DNA of 64,000 nt from Nereida ignava. GTDB lineage: Bacteria > Pseudomonadota > Alphaproteobacteria > Rhodobacterales > Rhodobacteraceae. Below are positions 8,075 to 16,284 of the stretch, piece by piece (positions within the stretch are counted from its first letter, which is position 1; every line of letters starts with the position of its first letter). The stretch is taken from assembly GCF_001049735.1 (NCBI RefSeq), contig NZ_CVPC01000002.1, positions 351,759-415,758 on the forward strand, written 5' to 3'. The notes below the pieces were generated by a model. It saw only the letters and a program-made list of their open reading frames with translations. It was not told where the DNA came from and did not search any database. The position numbers were made by a program, and so were the translations under genes.

Positions 8075-9289
8075 ATGGCTATTCTTGCACAGGCACCGCG
8101 CCCGAAACTGATGACATTCACAGCACCCTGCACTGCCGCACTAGCTGCTGCGATTGCGTTTGTTGTCGGTAATGCATTTGGCACCCCCTTGGTGGGACTG
8201 GCTATCGGGGCGGTCTTTGGGTTCATCCTAGCGGCACTGCTTGGACAGTTTGCTGTCCCGCGCACGATGGGCAGAACAGCCACCATCGCGTTTGTCGCCG
8301 TCGCTGGCTTTAGCGTTGGCGCACTTGGCGGTGCGGTTGCGGGCGCGTTACTCGGGGCGGTTATCAGTTGGTTTTTTTACTGGCTGCACACTGGTGCCTA
8401 TCGCCGGGCCGTGCCCGTTTACTACACCGCTGCGCAAACGCTTTGGTACAACACGTTTCTGTTCATCTGCGGGTTAGTGTTTTTCTTTCTGATCGCCCCG
8501 CTGCTGCCAGTGATTTGGCTGTCTTTCAATGCGCAGGACTTTTTCACGTTTACGCCTGAAATGCTGTCGTTTGATCCTGCTGGCTATTCGCTCAAACACT
8601 ACCGCGATTTCCTTGGGACCGATGAATGGATGGTGCCGCTTAAGAACTCGCTCATCATCGCGCCCATTGCGACGTTGATCTCTGTCACACTTGGCACTCT
8701 GGCGGCAATCGGTTTATCACAGTCACATGTGCCTTTCCGTCAAGCGATTATGGCGATCATGATCTCGCCGATGATTGTGCCGTTGATCATTTCTGCGACT
8801 GGCATGTTCTTTTTCTACGCGCCCCTCGGGAACTGGTTGGAAGCAAACCTTGGCCTTAATCAATCGTTTGTAGGTTACGTCAAAGTCATCTTGGCACACT
8901 CGGTTCTGGGTGTTCCGTTCGTCATCATCACCGTGACTGCCACGCTTGTGGGTTTTGACAACTCCCTGACGCGCGCGGCCGCAAACATGGGCGCAAACCC
9001 CGTGACCACCTTTTTCCGCGTTCAGATGCCCCTTATCTTGCCCGGTGTCATTTCAGGTGGGCTGTTCGCCTTTATCACGTCGTTCGACGAGGTCGTCGTG
9101 GTGCTTTTCGTAGGCTCCGCACAACAACAAACACTGCCGTGGCAAATGTTTACGGGTCTTCGTGAACAAATCAGCCCAACCATCTTGGCCGCAGCAACGA
9201 TCCTTGTGACGTTCTCGATCTTGTTGCTGACCACTGTGGAATTGCTGCGCCGCCGCTCGGAACGCTTGCGCGGGTTGTCCCCTAGCTAA
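8075..9289 (+). CDS. ABC permease, PotC type, with extra N-terminal membrane region
   Basis: 404 residues against about 260 for a standard PotC. Residues 10-110 hold extra glycine/alanine-rich hydrophobic segments (for example near 15-35, 40-55, 70-105). The normal permease core starts near residue 120 (TLWYNTFLFICGLVFF) and includes the EAA-type segment LTRAAANMGANPVTTFFRVQ near 305. With the upstream permease it forms the importer channel. It is the last gene before a terminator at 9317-9345. The glycine-zipper-like N-terminus is an addition whose purpose cannot be read from sequence. Confidence 0.88.
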   Translation: MAILAQAPRPKLMTFTAPCTAALAAAIAFVVGNAFGTPLVGLAIGAVFGFILAALLGQFAVPRTMGRTATIAFVAVAGFSVGALGGAVAGALLGAVISWFFYWLHTGAYRRAVPVYYTAAQTLWYNTFLFICGLVFFFLIAPLLPVIWLSFNAQDFFTFTPEMLSFDPAGYSLKHYRDFLGTDEWMVPLKNSLIIAPIATLISVTLGTLAAIGLSQSHVPFRQAIMAIMISPMIVPLIISATGMFFFYAPLGNWLEANLGLNQSFVGYVKVILAHSVLGVPFVIITVTATLVGFDNSLTRAAANMGANPVTTFFRVQMPLILPGVISGGLFAFITSFDEVVVVLFVGSAQQQTLPWQMFTGLREQISPTILAAATILVTFSILLLTTVELLRRRSERLRGLSPS

Positions 9290-9316
9290 GGGGTCAGGCA
9301 CGGATTAAATATCATC

Positions 9317-9345
9317 AAAAGAGGGGCGAAAGACCCCTCTTTTTT
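9317..9345 (+). terminator. Rho-independent terminator of the importer operon
   Basis: AAAGAGGGG (9318-9326) and CCCCTCTTT (9334-9342) form a perfect 9-bp stem with loop CGAAAGA, followed by further T residues to 9345. It closes the operon 28 bases after the last permease. Confidence 0.85.
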
Positions 9346-9442
9346 CGGGGCCGCCTGCAGCCCGTGACCAGCGCTTCAGATCAGTTGCCCAACGAAATCC
9401 CCGCTGCTACGACTTGGTTCAGACACATCAGGAGCGCGCGTG

Positions 9443-10699
9443 ATGAGCGACTATGACGTTGGAATTGTGGGGGCGGGAATTGTCGGTGTCAGCACCGCAC
9501 TTTGGTCCCAATTGCGCGGGCACGAAACTGTTTTGATCGATCCCAATCCACCCGGTTCAGGGGCAAGTTTTGGCAACGCCTGTACCCTTGCGACCTACGC
9601 CTGCATGCCCGTTAATGACCCTTCGGTTTTCAAAAACCTGCCTGCGCTTTTGTTCAGCCCAAACAGCCCACTTTCTATTTCTTACGCCCATGCGCTGAGA
9701 AACCCCAAATGGATGCTGTCGTTTCTCGCCAATTGTACTGAAAAGCGGTCCAGTGAAATCGCTCAGCATTTGGCTGAACTTTTGGCCAATGCAGACGCAG
9801 GGCTTAATCCGCTTATTGCGGAAGCAGGCGCTGAAGATCTTGTCGTCAACTCTGGCCAGCTGTCGATATGGTCCACGGACAAAGCCGCGGATGAGGCCAG
9901 CGCGTCCCTGACAAAACGGCAAGCACTTGGTGTGACCCTTGAGGACCTATCCGAGGCAGAGGCCCGCAGCCTTGAGCCGAACCTTGCGTTGCCCATCAAG
10001 CGTGCTGTTTTCTACCCAACGGCGCGGCGCATTCACGACCCGCAAGAATTGATCCGCCGGATGCACGCGCGTTTCACATCGCTCGGTGGGCACACAGTTG
10101 CCCAGAAACTGATCCGCTCCAACGCTGGCTCAAAAAGTGTTGTGTTGGATTTCGAGAATGGCGGCTTAGAAGTGGGCAGGCTCGTGGTGGCCGCAGGTGC
10201 GCTGTCAAACGAGATTGAAGGGACTGACACCAAACACCTGCCTTTGGGTACTGAGCGCGGCTATCACTTGATCTACGGGACTGAAGGCAATCGCGTTAGC
10301 CGCCCTGTCGGTTGGGCCGAGGGCGGCTTTTACGCCAGTCCCATGGCCCAAGGTCTGCGGATTGCAGGAACTGTCGAAATCACAGGTAAACACAGAACTG
10401 CCAGCACAAACCGGACTGCCTATCTACGCCGCCGCGTCGGCGAGATGTTCCATGATCTTCCGGCCCCAGAAAGTGAATGGATGGGGCTACGCCCGACAAT
10501 GCCAGACGCCCTGCCCGTTATCGGCCAAAGTGCTGCATCTGAGCGGATCATTCACGCGTTCGGGCACCAACACCTTGGCTTGACCCTTGGCGGCATCACG
10601 GGCCGGATTGTTGCGGATTTAATCGAAGGTCGGCAACCAAATATCGACATTTCACCCTTTAGGCCAAACCGCAGCTTTATTTCCAATAGGCCCGCTTAG
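9443..10699 (+). CDS. DadA-like FAD-dependent amino-acid dehydrogenase
   Basis: Start set at ATG 9443, eight bases after GGAG 9431-9434; GTG 9440 is an alternative. About 418 residues. The N-terminal dinucleotide motif GIVGAGIVGVS (about 6-16) binds FAD. The DAO fold continues to a C-terminal FGHQHLGLTLGGITGRIVAD segment that closes the FAD site. The overall layout is that of D-amino-acid dehydrogenase DadA, D-hydroxyproline dehydrogenase and related enzymes that oxidise an amine to an imine. It forms a pair with the reductase gene 31 bases downstream and lies behind the importer terminator, so it has its own promoter somewhere in 9346-9442. Substrate not determined. Confidence 0.8.
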   Translation: MSDYDVGIVGAGIVGVSTALWSQLRGHETVLIDPNPPGSGASFGNACTLATYACMPVNDPSVFKNLPALLFSPNSPLSISYAHALRNPKWMLSFLANCTEKRSSEIAQHLAELLANADAGLNPLIAEAGAEDLVVNSGQLSIWSTDKAADEASASLTKRQALGVTLEDLSEAEARSLEPNLALPIKRAVFYPTARRIHDPQELIRRMHARFTSLGGHTVAQKLIRSNAGSKSVVLDFENGGLEVGRLVVAAGALSNEIEGTDTKHLPLGTERGYHLIYGTEGNRVSRPVGWAEGGFYASPMAQGLRIAGTVEITGKHRTASTNRTAYLRRRVGEMFHDLPAPESEWMGLRPTMPDALPVIGQSAASERIIHAFGHQHLGLTLGGITGRIVADLIEGRQPNIDISPFRPNRSFISNRPA

Positions 10700-10730
10700 A
10701 CGCACCGCACCCGATACCGGAGACCCAACT

Positions 10731-11765
10731 ATGACCACAGACACATACATTTCGATCGACACGCTGCGCGAGCAGGTATACGCGGCTTTCGCCAAAAGCG
10801 GTGTACGGCCAGAAACAGCCCAAAGCGTGACGGACGTAATTGTGGCCGGTGAGCGGGACAACTGTAAGTCTCATGGCATCTACAGGATTGAGGGGTGCTT
10901 GCGGTCAGTTGCTTCGGGTAAGGCCAACCCCACGGCCGTGCCTGTTTTGAAAGACGGAGGCAAAGCAATCATCGAAGTGGATGCAGCGGGCGGCTTTTCC
11001 TGCCCTGCCTATGATACGGGCCGCCCCACACTAATTGAACGAGCTAAAGAACTTGGTATGGCCAGTTTGGCAATCCGCGACGCCCTGCACTTTTCGGCGC
11101 TTTGGTATGAAGTAGAGGACCTTGCACGGGCTGGCCTTGCGGTCATTTCGATGTGTCCAAGCTATGCCTTTGTGGCACCCGCTGGGGGGACCACGCCGCT
11201 CTTTGGAACCAATCCATTTGCGTTTGGCTACCCCCGCAAAGGCACCCACCCTTACGTGTTCGATTTCGCAACAAGCGTTGCTGCAAGAGGGGACATGGAA
11301 ATGCGCCGTATCGCCGGAGAACCTATTCCGGAAGGGTGGGCAATTGCCCCTGACGGCAGCCCTACAACTGACGCCACCGAAGGACTGGCAGGCGCCATGC
11401 TGCCATTTGGCGCGCACAAAGGCTCTGCGATCTCATCGATGATCGAACTTATGGCAGGGGCGATGTTGGGCGAATTCATGAGTAAAGAGGCGCTTGATTT
11501 TGCTGAAGGCGGCCCGCTGCCCCGCCACGGTGCGCTTATCATTGCTTTTGATCCGGCTAGGTTTGCCCACAGCAGTGGGCGCGATCCGGTGGCAGAGGGC
11601 GAGGTGCTGATCAACGCAATGACAGACCAAGGCGCGAGGCTGCCGTCAGAGCGACGCTACGCTGCACGCGAAACAGCCGAAACACACGGCGTATTGCTGA
11701 GTGAGACGGAGATTATGCGGCTTGAAGCTTTTGCCGCGCGTGGGCTTGGTGCGTTAGATGATTAA
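10731..11765 (+). CDS. Ldh2-family NAD(P)H-dependent reductase (malate/lactate dehydrogenase-like, imine-reductase type)
   Basis: 344 residues, the normal length for the Ldh2/MDG family (YlbC, AllD, Pyr2C/Pip2C reductase DpkA). The signature SHGIYRI at residues 47-53 carries S47, H48 and R52. Later conserved parts are FGTNPFAFGYP near 163, DFATSVAARG near 180 and FGAHKGSAISSMIELMAG near 230. Members reduce 2-keto acids or cyclic 2-imino acids such as delta1-piperideine-2-carboxylate. Following directly after a DadA-like flavoprotein, it could reduce the imine made there and so invert a D-amino acid to the L-form; that is inference. No gene follows on this strand for several kilobases. Confidence 0.8.
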   Translation: MTTDTYISIDTLREQVYAAFAKSGVRPETAQSVTDVIVAGERDNCKSHGIYRIEGCLRSVASGKANPTAVPVLKDGGKAIIEVDAAGGFSCPAYDTGRPTLIERAKELGMASLAIRDALHFSALWYEVEDLARAGLAVISMCPSYAFVAPAGGTTPLFGTNPFAFGYPRKGTHPYVFDFATSVAARGDMEMRRIAGEPIPEGWAIAPDGSPTTDATEGLAGAMLPFGAHKGSAISSMIELMAGAMLGEFMSKEALDFAEGGPLPRHGALIIAFDPARFAHSSGRDPVAEGEVLINAMTDQGARLPSERRYAARETAETHGVLLSETEIMRLEAFAARGLGALDD

Positions 11766-11880
11766 TTGGTTATTGCGCCCGCGGGCAGGCCAATACTTCA
11801 CGCCACGTGGCCATTTTCATCAGCGCGCGCAATATCAGCCGTCAGAGAAACATCAACTAGACTTGCGCAGTAATGGCATG

Positions 11881-11906
11881 CCTGCAGCGGCTTCAATCGC
11901 TGCAGG
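11881..11906. other. Perfect 9-bp stem-loop between convergent genes
   Basis: CCTGCAGCG (11881-11889) pairs with CGCTGCAGG (11898-11906) around GCTTCAAT. It lies between the end of the reductase gene (plus) and the end of the small beta-rich gene (minus). No T-run is present on either side, so a terminator role is possible but weak. Confidence 0.4.
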
Positions 11907-11924
11907 TCAAGCGCGTAAGGAGTG

Positions 11925-12296
11925 TTATAGCAAATCAATTTCTCTAATTATCGGCGATGGCATAACATCATCAGCAGTATCAACCACACCAGCACCTAAA
12001 CCGAATTCGACCTGTCCACTACCAAAGCCCACATCAAGGCCGATGTAGTTGTTACTACCTAGGTAAACGACACCAACCGTTGGCCGCACGCGGTTCTCAC
12101 CAAAAACGTAGTCCAGACCTAGGCTACCAGCCACTTTGTCTTCTTCGTTATCAGTAAATCCACGTACGCCGAGGCTGGTTACAACACCATTACCACCGAA
12201 CGAAAAATTAAGTCCAAAACCGATACTCGGATAGGAAAACGCTGGGGTCACAAATCCGGTAATTGCTACTACTGCAAGGATTGTCAGTTTAATAAT
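11925..12296 (-). CDS. Small secreted beta-rich protein, probable AUU start
   Basis: The frame runs from a TAA upstream of 12340 to the stop at 11925 and contains no ATG before the mature region. Reading from ATT 12296 gives 123 residues with an excellent signal peptide (MIKLTILAVVAITGFVTPAFS) and a GAGGA eight bases upstream, good spacing. GTG 12251 would cut off most of the signal peptide. An out-of-frame ATG at 12304 would enter the same peptide if one A were added to the AAA run near 12290, so a one-base frameshift is the other explanation. The mature part alternates short hydrophobic strands (GFGLNFSF, GSLGLDYVF, RPTVGVVYLG, IGLDVGFG, EFGLGAGVV), as in a small outer-membrane barrel or beta protein. 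Not recognised as a named family. Confidence 0.5.
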   Translation of the reverse strand: MIKLTILAVVAITGFVTPAFSYPSIGFGLNFSFGGNGVVTSLGVRGFTDNEEDKVAGSLGLDYVFGENRVRPTVGVVYLGSNNYIGLDVGFGSGQVEFGLGAGVVDTADDVMPSPIIREIDLL

Positions 12297-12530
12297 GAAA
12301 TCATTCCTCGTTTTACTCGTTAAAATCGTTAACTTCCCATGAGCTAATCCAAATTAGCGATAGAAAACCCCGTTCAGGAAAAAATGCTAGATTTCGCAAC
12401 ATCTCGCTACGCTCACAACACAAAAACGGCGCCTTGATCTGGGTCATTACGTCGGATTTTTTTCCAACTCGCTTAATCAAGTTGGACAAAACGCCGAATA
12501 ATCCAATAAAATCAATGTTTTTTGTAAGAA

Positions 12531-12607
<77 letters not shown>

Positions 12608-12680
12608 TTTTGAAACTCTATACCTGTGCGCAGCTTTCCTCGCAACGCCGATATTGATCAAACTGCGGCTTTACGCAGTC

Positions 12681-13901
12681 TCAGGCAAATAACTCGTGGC
12701 AAAGCTCAAGTGCATCAACAAGCGCATCAACCTCAGCCTCTGTATTGTAGAGACCAAAAGATGCACGACAGGTCGCCGGAACGCCCATGTGCTCCATCAA
12801 TGGTTGCGCACAGTGATGACCCGCACGTACGGCCACGCCCTTTTTATCAAGCACAGTCGAAATATCGTGCGCGTGAGCAGCACCATCAATTGTGAAGCTG
12901 AAAATAGCAGCCTTATCAGAGGTTTGCCCTTGAATATTCAACCAATTCAGGCCCTTCAGCTTGGCCCACGTATAGTCGCGCAGCTTTTCTTCATGGGCCG
13001 CGATATTTTCCATACCGAGGTCCATCATATATTCCAGCGCCACACCAAAGCCGATCGTCTGAACGATGCCAGGAGTGCCCGCTTCAAATTTCATCGGGGG
13101 CGCGTTCCATGTCACACTGTCGCGGTGAACCTCGCGGATCATGTCGCCGCCGCCAATAAAAGGCCGCATCTCTTTCATGCGATCCATCTTGATATAATTC
13201 GCACCAGACCCTGACGGACCATAAAGCTTGTGCCCAGTGACACAGTAAAAATCACAGCCAATATCGGCCACATCGACGGGCCCGTGCACAGCCGCTTGAC
13301 TACCATCTACCAGCACTGCAGCACCTTTTGCGTGCGCGGCCTCGGTGATAGATTTCACATCAACTTTGGTGCCTAAAACATTGGAAAGATGAGATATTGC
13401 AACCAGCTTTGTTTTTGGGCCAATCGCATCGATCACCGCTTGGGGATCAAGGGCGCCGTTGGCGTCAACATCGACCCACTTTAGGACAACACCCTGACGT
13501 TCGCGCAAGAAATGCCACGGAACAATATTGGCATGGTGCTCCATCACACTCAGAACAATTTCGTCACCGGCTTGCATACGCGGCATCGCCCAGCCATACG
13601 CAACAAGGTTAATGCCTTCAGTCGTGCCACTGGTGAACACAATCTCGTCTTCTGATGGCGCGTTAAGAAACTTCGCTACTTTGCCGCGCACCGCTTCGTA
13701 TTTATCCGTTGCAAGGTTCGACAGATAATGCAGCCCGCGGTGTACGTTGGCGTATTCTTCCGCATAGCCTTTGGTCACAGCATCAATGACCACCTGCGGC
13801 TTTTGCGCAGAGGCCCCGTTGTCGAGATAAACCAACGGTTTGCCATTCACTTCACGCAACAGGATCGGGAAATCTTTGCGCACTTCAGCTACATTATACA
13901 T
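12681..13901 (-). CDS. sufS: Cysteine desulfurase SufS
   Basis: 406 residues, the same length as E. coli SufS. The PLP lysine is K225 in VTGHKLYGPSG and the persulfide cysteine is C364 in RAGHHCAQPL; the GHHCAQP context marks group II desulfurases. It takes sulfur from cysteine and hands it to the SufBCD scaffold in the cytoplasm. It is the last gene of the iscR-suf operon, 27 bases after a membrane-protein gene. No SufE or SufU partner is seen in the window. Confidence 0.93.
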   Translation of the reverse strand: MYNVAEVRKDFPILLREVNGKPLVYLDNGASAQKPQVVIDAVTKGYAEEYANVHRGLHYLSNLATDKYEAVRGKVAKFLNAPSEDEIVFTSGTTEGINLVAYGWAMPRMQAGDEIVLSVMEHHANIVPWHFLRERQGVVLKWVDVDANGALDPQAVIDAIGPKTKLVAISHLSNVLGTKVDVKSITEAAHAKGAAVLVDGSQAAVHGPVDVADIGCDFYCVTGHKLYGPSGSGANYIKMDRMKEMRPFIGGGDMIREVHRDSVTWNAPPMKFEAGTPGIVQTIGFGVALEYMMDLGMENIAAHEEKLRDYTWAKLKGLNWLNIQGQTSDKAAIFSFTIDGAAHAHDISTVLDKKGVAVRAGHHCAQPLMEHMGVPATCRASFGLYNTEAEVDALVDALELCHELFA

Positions 13902-13928
13902 CTCGGGGTCTCTCCTTTTGCCGGCGGC

Positions 13929-14510
13929 TTACGCGCCAGTGGCGAATAGGGTTAATAGAAGGCTGAAGCCAAGGGCCAGCGCAACAAGTACTAAGATCAG
14001 CAATTTTGTGGCTTTCCACATTGAGCCAAGCTCATGCACGATATCGATAAAACCCACCATGACATAGATCAGGTAGGCACCCACCCCCATGAACAGAACA
14101 GCCCCTAACTGCGGGGCAAATACCGCCGACAAAACGACCGTCAGTTGGAAAGGTATTGAGTAAATTTGCAGCCATGACAGCACGACCGCAACGTCCTTAA
14201 AGCCGCCGCGCCCGTCTAAAATACGCCCGCCAAAGTAGATCGCACAAATCAGCACCATCAACTGACCGAACTGACGCACTGCAAGTAACCAAGGTTCGGG
14301 GCGTGCTATTTCCTCCATCCCGCTTGGCAGCTGTTGTGGGGCCACAAACTGAATGATCAAAGCCAAAAGCGTAGACAGGATCGATACCAGCAACACGATG
14401 GGCATGGCAGCGTCGCGCGGAATTGGCAAAGAAAGGGCTGCAAACGCCCCCTCTTTCGGGTCACGCAATGTCACACGAAAGAGCGTGGCAATATCGGGAA
14501 AGCCGCTCAT
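13929..14510 (-). CDS. YIP1-like multi-pass membrane protein in suf operon
   Basis: Start set at ATG 14510, which overlaps the stop of the preceding gene by four bases (ATGA). 193 residues. After a cytoplasmic N-terminus of about 35 residues there are roughly five membrane segments (near 37-57, 82-100, 105-125, 128-150, 165-190). The pattern and the PWLLAVRQFGQLMVLICAIYFGGRILDG-type middle region fit the Yip1 domain family, of unknown biochemical function in bacteria. Its lodging between sufD and sufS with an overlapping paralogue-like partner suggests a link to Fe-S assembly or iron stress; that is inference. Confidence 0.65.
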   Translation of the reverse strand: MSGFPDIATLFRVTLRDPKEGAFAALSLPIPRDAAMPIVLLVSILSTLLALIIQFVAPQQLPSGMEEIARPEPWLLAVRQFGQLMVLICAIYFGGRILDGRGGFKDVAVVLSWLQIYSIPFQLTVVLSAVFAPQLGAVLFMGVGAYLIYVMVGFIDIVHELGSMWKATKLLILVLVALALGFSLLLTLFATGA

Positions 14511-14992
14511 GATGGAACCTGAAAGGTTGCGCGCAGCGAGCCAATGAAAAACCACAAAAACATAGCCAGCCACAGGACGCCAACTGCCACAAGCGCCTGC
14601 CCTTCGCCCACGAACCCTGCCGTAAGGCCATTCAAAAGCGCGAGGGGGGTTGCTGCAAAAAAGCTCCAGAACACCGCAAGCCGTGTGGTGAAGAATGTCC
14701 CCAACTTCGTAAATGGGCGTGTCACCACGTGGATCAAACCGGCGAAAATATAGAATAGCAGCGGCCAAAACAGCATCCAGCTGACAAACTCATAGGTCAA
14801 CATTTGCGTAAGGTCGCCGCCCTGCTCAAACTGCTCGCGCGCAAGACGCGGCAGGCTTGATACGAACATCAGCAAACACCCCGCCATCAAAATGGCGAGG
14901 GCCCGATCCTCACGTTGACCAGCCGTCAGCAAGCGTCGCATGACCTTTCCAGGCCCACGGTACGTCGCCACAATATCAGTGCTGACAGACAC
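14507..14992 (-). CDS. Second YIP1-like membrane protein in suf operon
   Basis: 161 residues with about four membrane segments (near 30-47, 70-90, 100-122, 130-152) and short basic N-terminus containing GPGKVMRRLL. It starts one base after the sufD stop and ends in a four-base overlap with the following membrane gene, so the two are translationally coupled. The fold looks like a shortened Yip1-type protein. No catalytic motif is visible. Function unknown; I infer that it works with its neighbour in the inner membrane. Confidence 0.6.
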   Translation of the reverse strand: MSVSTDIVATYRGPGKVMRRLLTAGQREDRALAILMAGCLLMFVSSLPRLAREQFEQGGDLTQMLTYEFVSWMLFWPLLFYIFAGLIHVVTRPFTKLGTFFTTRLAVFWSFFAATPLALLNGLTAGFVGEGQALVAVGVLWLAMFLWFFIGSLRATFQVPS

Positions 14993-14993
14993 C

Positions 14994-16283
14994 CTAACCG
15001 CGGCGACGCATCAGCCACGCTTCGAGGCGGGCCAAGATGTCTTCCGAGATGTCGTCACTCTCAATCTCTTCGATGGCTTCTGCCAAAAACGATAGCACCA
15101 AAAGATCTTCAGCTGTCCCCTTCTCTACGCCGCGTGAGCGCAGATAAAACAAGGCTTCTTCGTTGATGGCACCTGATGTCGATCCGTGCGAGCAAGCAAC
15201 GTCATCAGCGTAAATTTCAAGCTCTGGCTTGGCAAGGAATTGGCTATCATCATCAAGCAAAAGAGATTGGCTAATCTGATAGCCATCTGTTTTTTGCGCA
15301 TCAGGCTGAACCAGAATTTTACCTTGGAAAACGCCGACCGCACCGTTCCGCAGCACTTTCTTGAACACCTGACGGCTTTCACAGTTGACCGCGTCGTGGG
15401 TGATGAAAACCGTATCATCGTGGTGAAACGCACCGTCGCCCATGCACGCGCCAGCAACAGATGCCTGTGCATCGTCGCCCGTCAGCTCAAGCACAACTTC
15501 GTTGCGGGTCAGCACACCGTTGGCGGTCATGGTGAAGGATTTAAAGACAGACTCTTTGCCCAAGCGGCCAAAGATGTGTGTCACCGCACGGCGCTCATGA
15601 TCACGTCCTTGCGCACGGATGTGATGAAACACGCCAGTGTCAGCAACATCGACTTCCATGCATTTGTTAAAACGCGCTGCAGCAGGACCGTTTTCAAGCA
15701 CAGTAACTTCCGCACCCGCATCAACCTTAATCACGTGGTGCAGGGTCGCGTCGCTGGTTGCATCGGCATGACGGTAAATCAGGCTAATCGGTTTGCTTGG
15801 CGTGCCAGTCACATGGATCAAAACGCCGTCGGTTGCCGTGGCAGAGTTCAGGGCCGCGAGCGGACGCTCAACTGGCGACTGACCTTTGGCTTCCAAAACA
15901 CCATAGAGATCTTTCGCCCAGTGGATATCCGCGGCACCCGCATCAGCAAGCCGCTCAATCGTAACACCCTCAGGCGCCATGTCGTCAGAGGCATCCACAT
16001 CAAAAACACCATCGACGAACACTAACTTCAGCCGGTCGATACCGTCATAAAGCGGCGCTTCGTCCGCTGCGTCAAATACGTCTGCGCTTTGGGCTACCGC
16101 TTCGGTCAATGTGCTTGGGTCAGTGTATTTCCAATACTCATCGCGCTTGGTCGGCAGACCCATTGCACGGAGCCGCGCCAAGGCGTCATCACGCGCCGCG
16201 GCAAGCCATGCACCGCTTTGTGGCACAGGCTGCGCGGCAAGGCGCGCATCAGTCAGGTTTGTTTTGATGTCAGGCAATCCCAT
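14994..16283 (-). CDS. sufD: Fe-S cluster assembly protein SufD
   Basis: Start set at ATG 16283 (MGLPDIKTNLTD), one base after the sufC stop; a longer in-frame start at 16355 would overlap sufC. 429 residues. The C-terminal half holds the SufB/SufD beta-helix core (for example KTDGYQISQSLLLDDDSQFL near 325, CSHGSTSGAINEEALFYLRSRG near 370). C in ACSHG and the following histidine are the conserved SufD positions. SufD pairs with SufB in the SufBC2D scaffold on which Fe-S clusters are built. Order sufB-sufC-sufD matches other suf operons. Confidence 0.92.
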   Translation of the reverse strand: MGLPDIKTNLTDARLAAQPVPQSGAWLAAARDDALARLRAMGLPTKRDEYWKYTDPSTLTEAVAQSADVFDAADEAPLYDGIDRLKLVFVDGVFDVDASDDMAPEGVTIERLADAGAADIHWAKDLYGVLEAKGQSPVERPLAALNSATATDGVLIHVTGTPSKPISLIYRHADATSDATLHHVIKVDAGAEVTVLENGPAAARFNKCMEVDVADTGVFHHIRAQGRDHERRAVTHIFGRLGKESVFKSFTMTANGVLTRNEVVLELTGDDAQASVAGACMGDGAFHHDDTVFITHDAVNCESRQVFKKVLRNGAVGVFQGKILVQPDAQKTDGYQISQSLLLDDDSQFLAKPELEIYADDVACSHGSTSGAINEEALFYLRSRGVEKGTAEDLLVLSFLAEAIEEIESDDISEDILARLEAWLMRRRG

Positions 16284-16284
16284 C

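Noticed and set aside
3971..9289. Naming the importer potABCD for spermidine/putrescine
   Set aside because: Only the family is supported; the neighbouring catabolic genes and enlarged permeases point to another substrate.
15186..16025. Long plus-strand frame (279 residues)
   Set aside because: Antisense of sufD; no start context and no recognisable domain.
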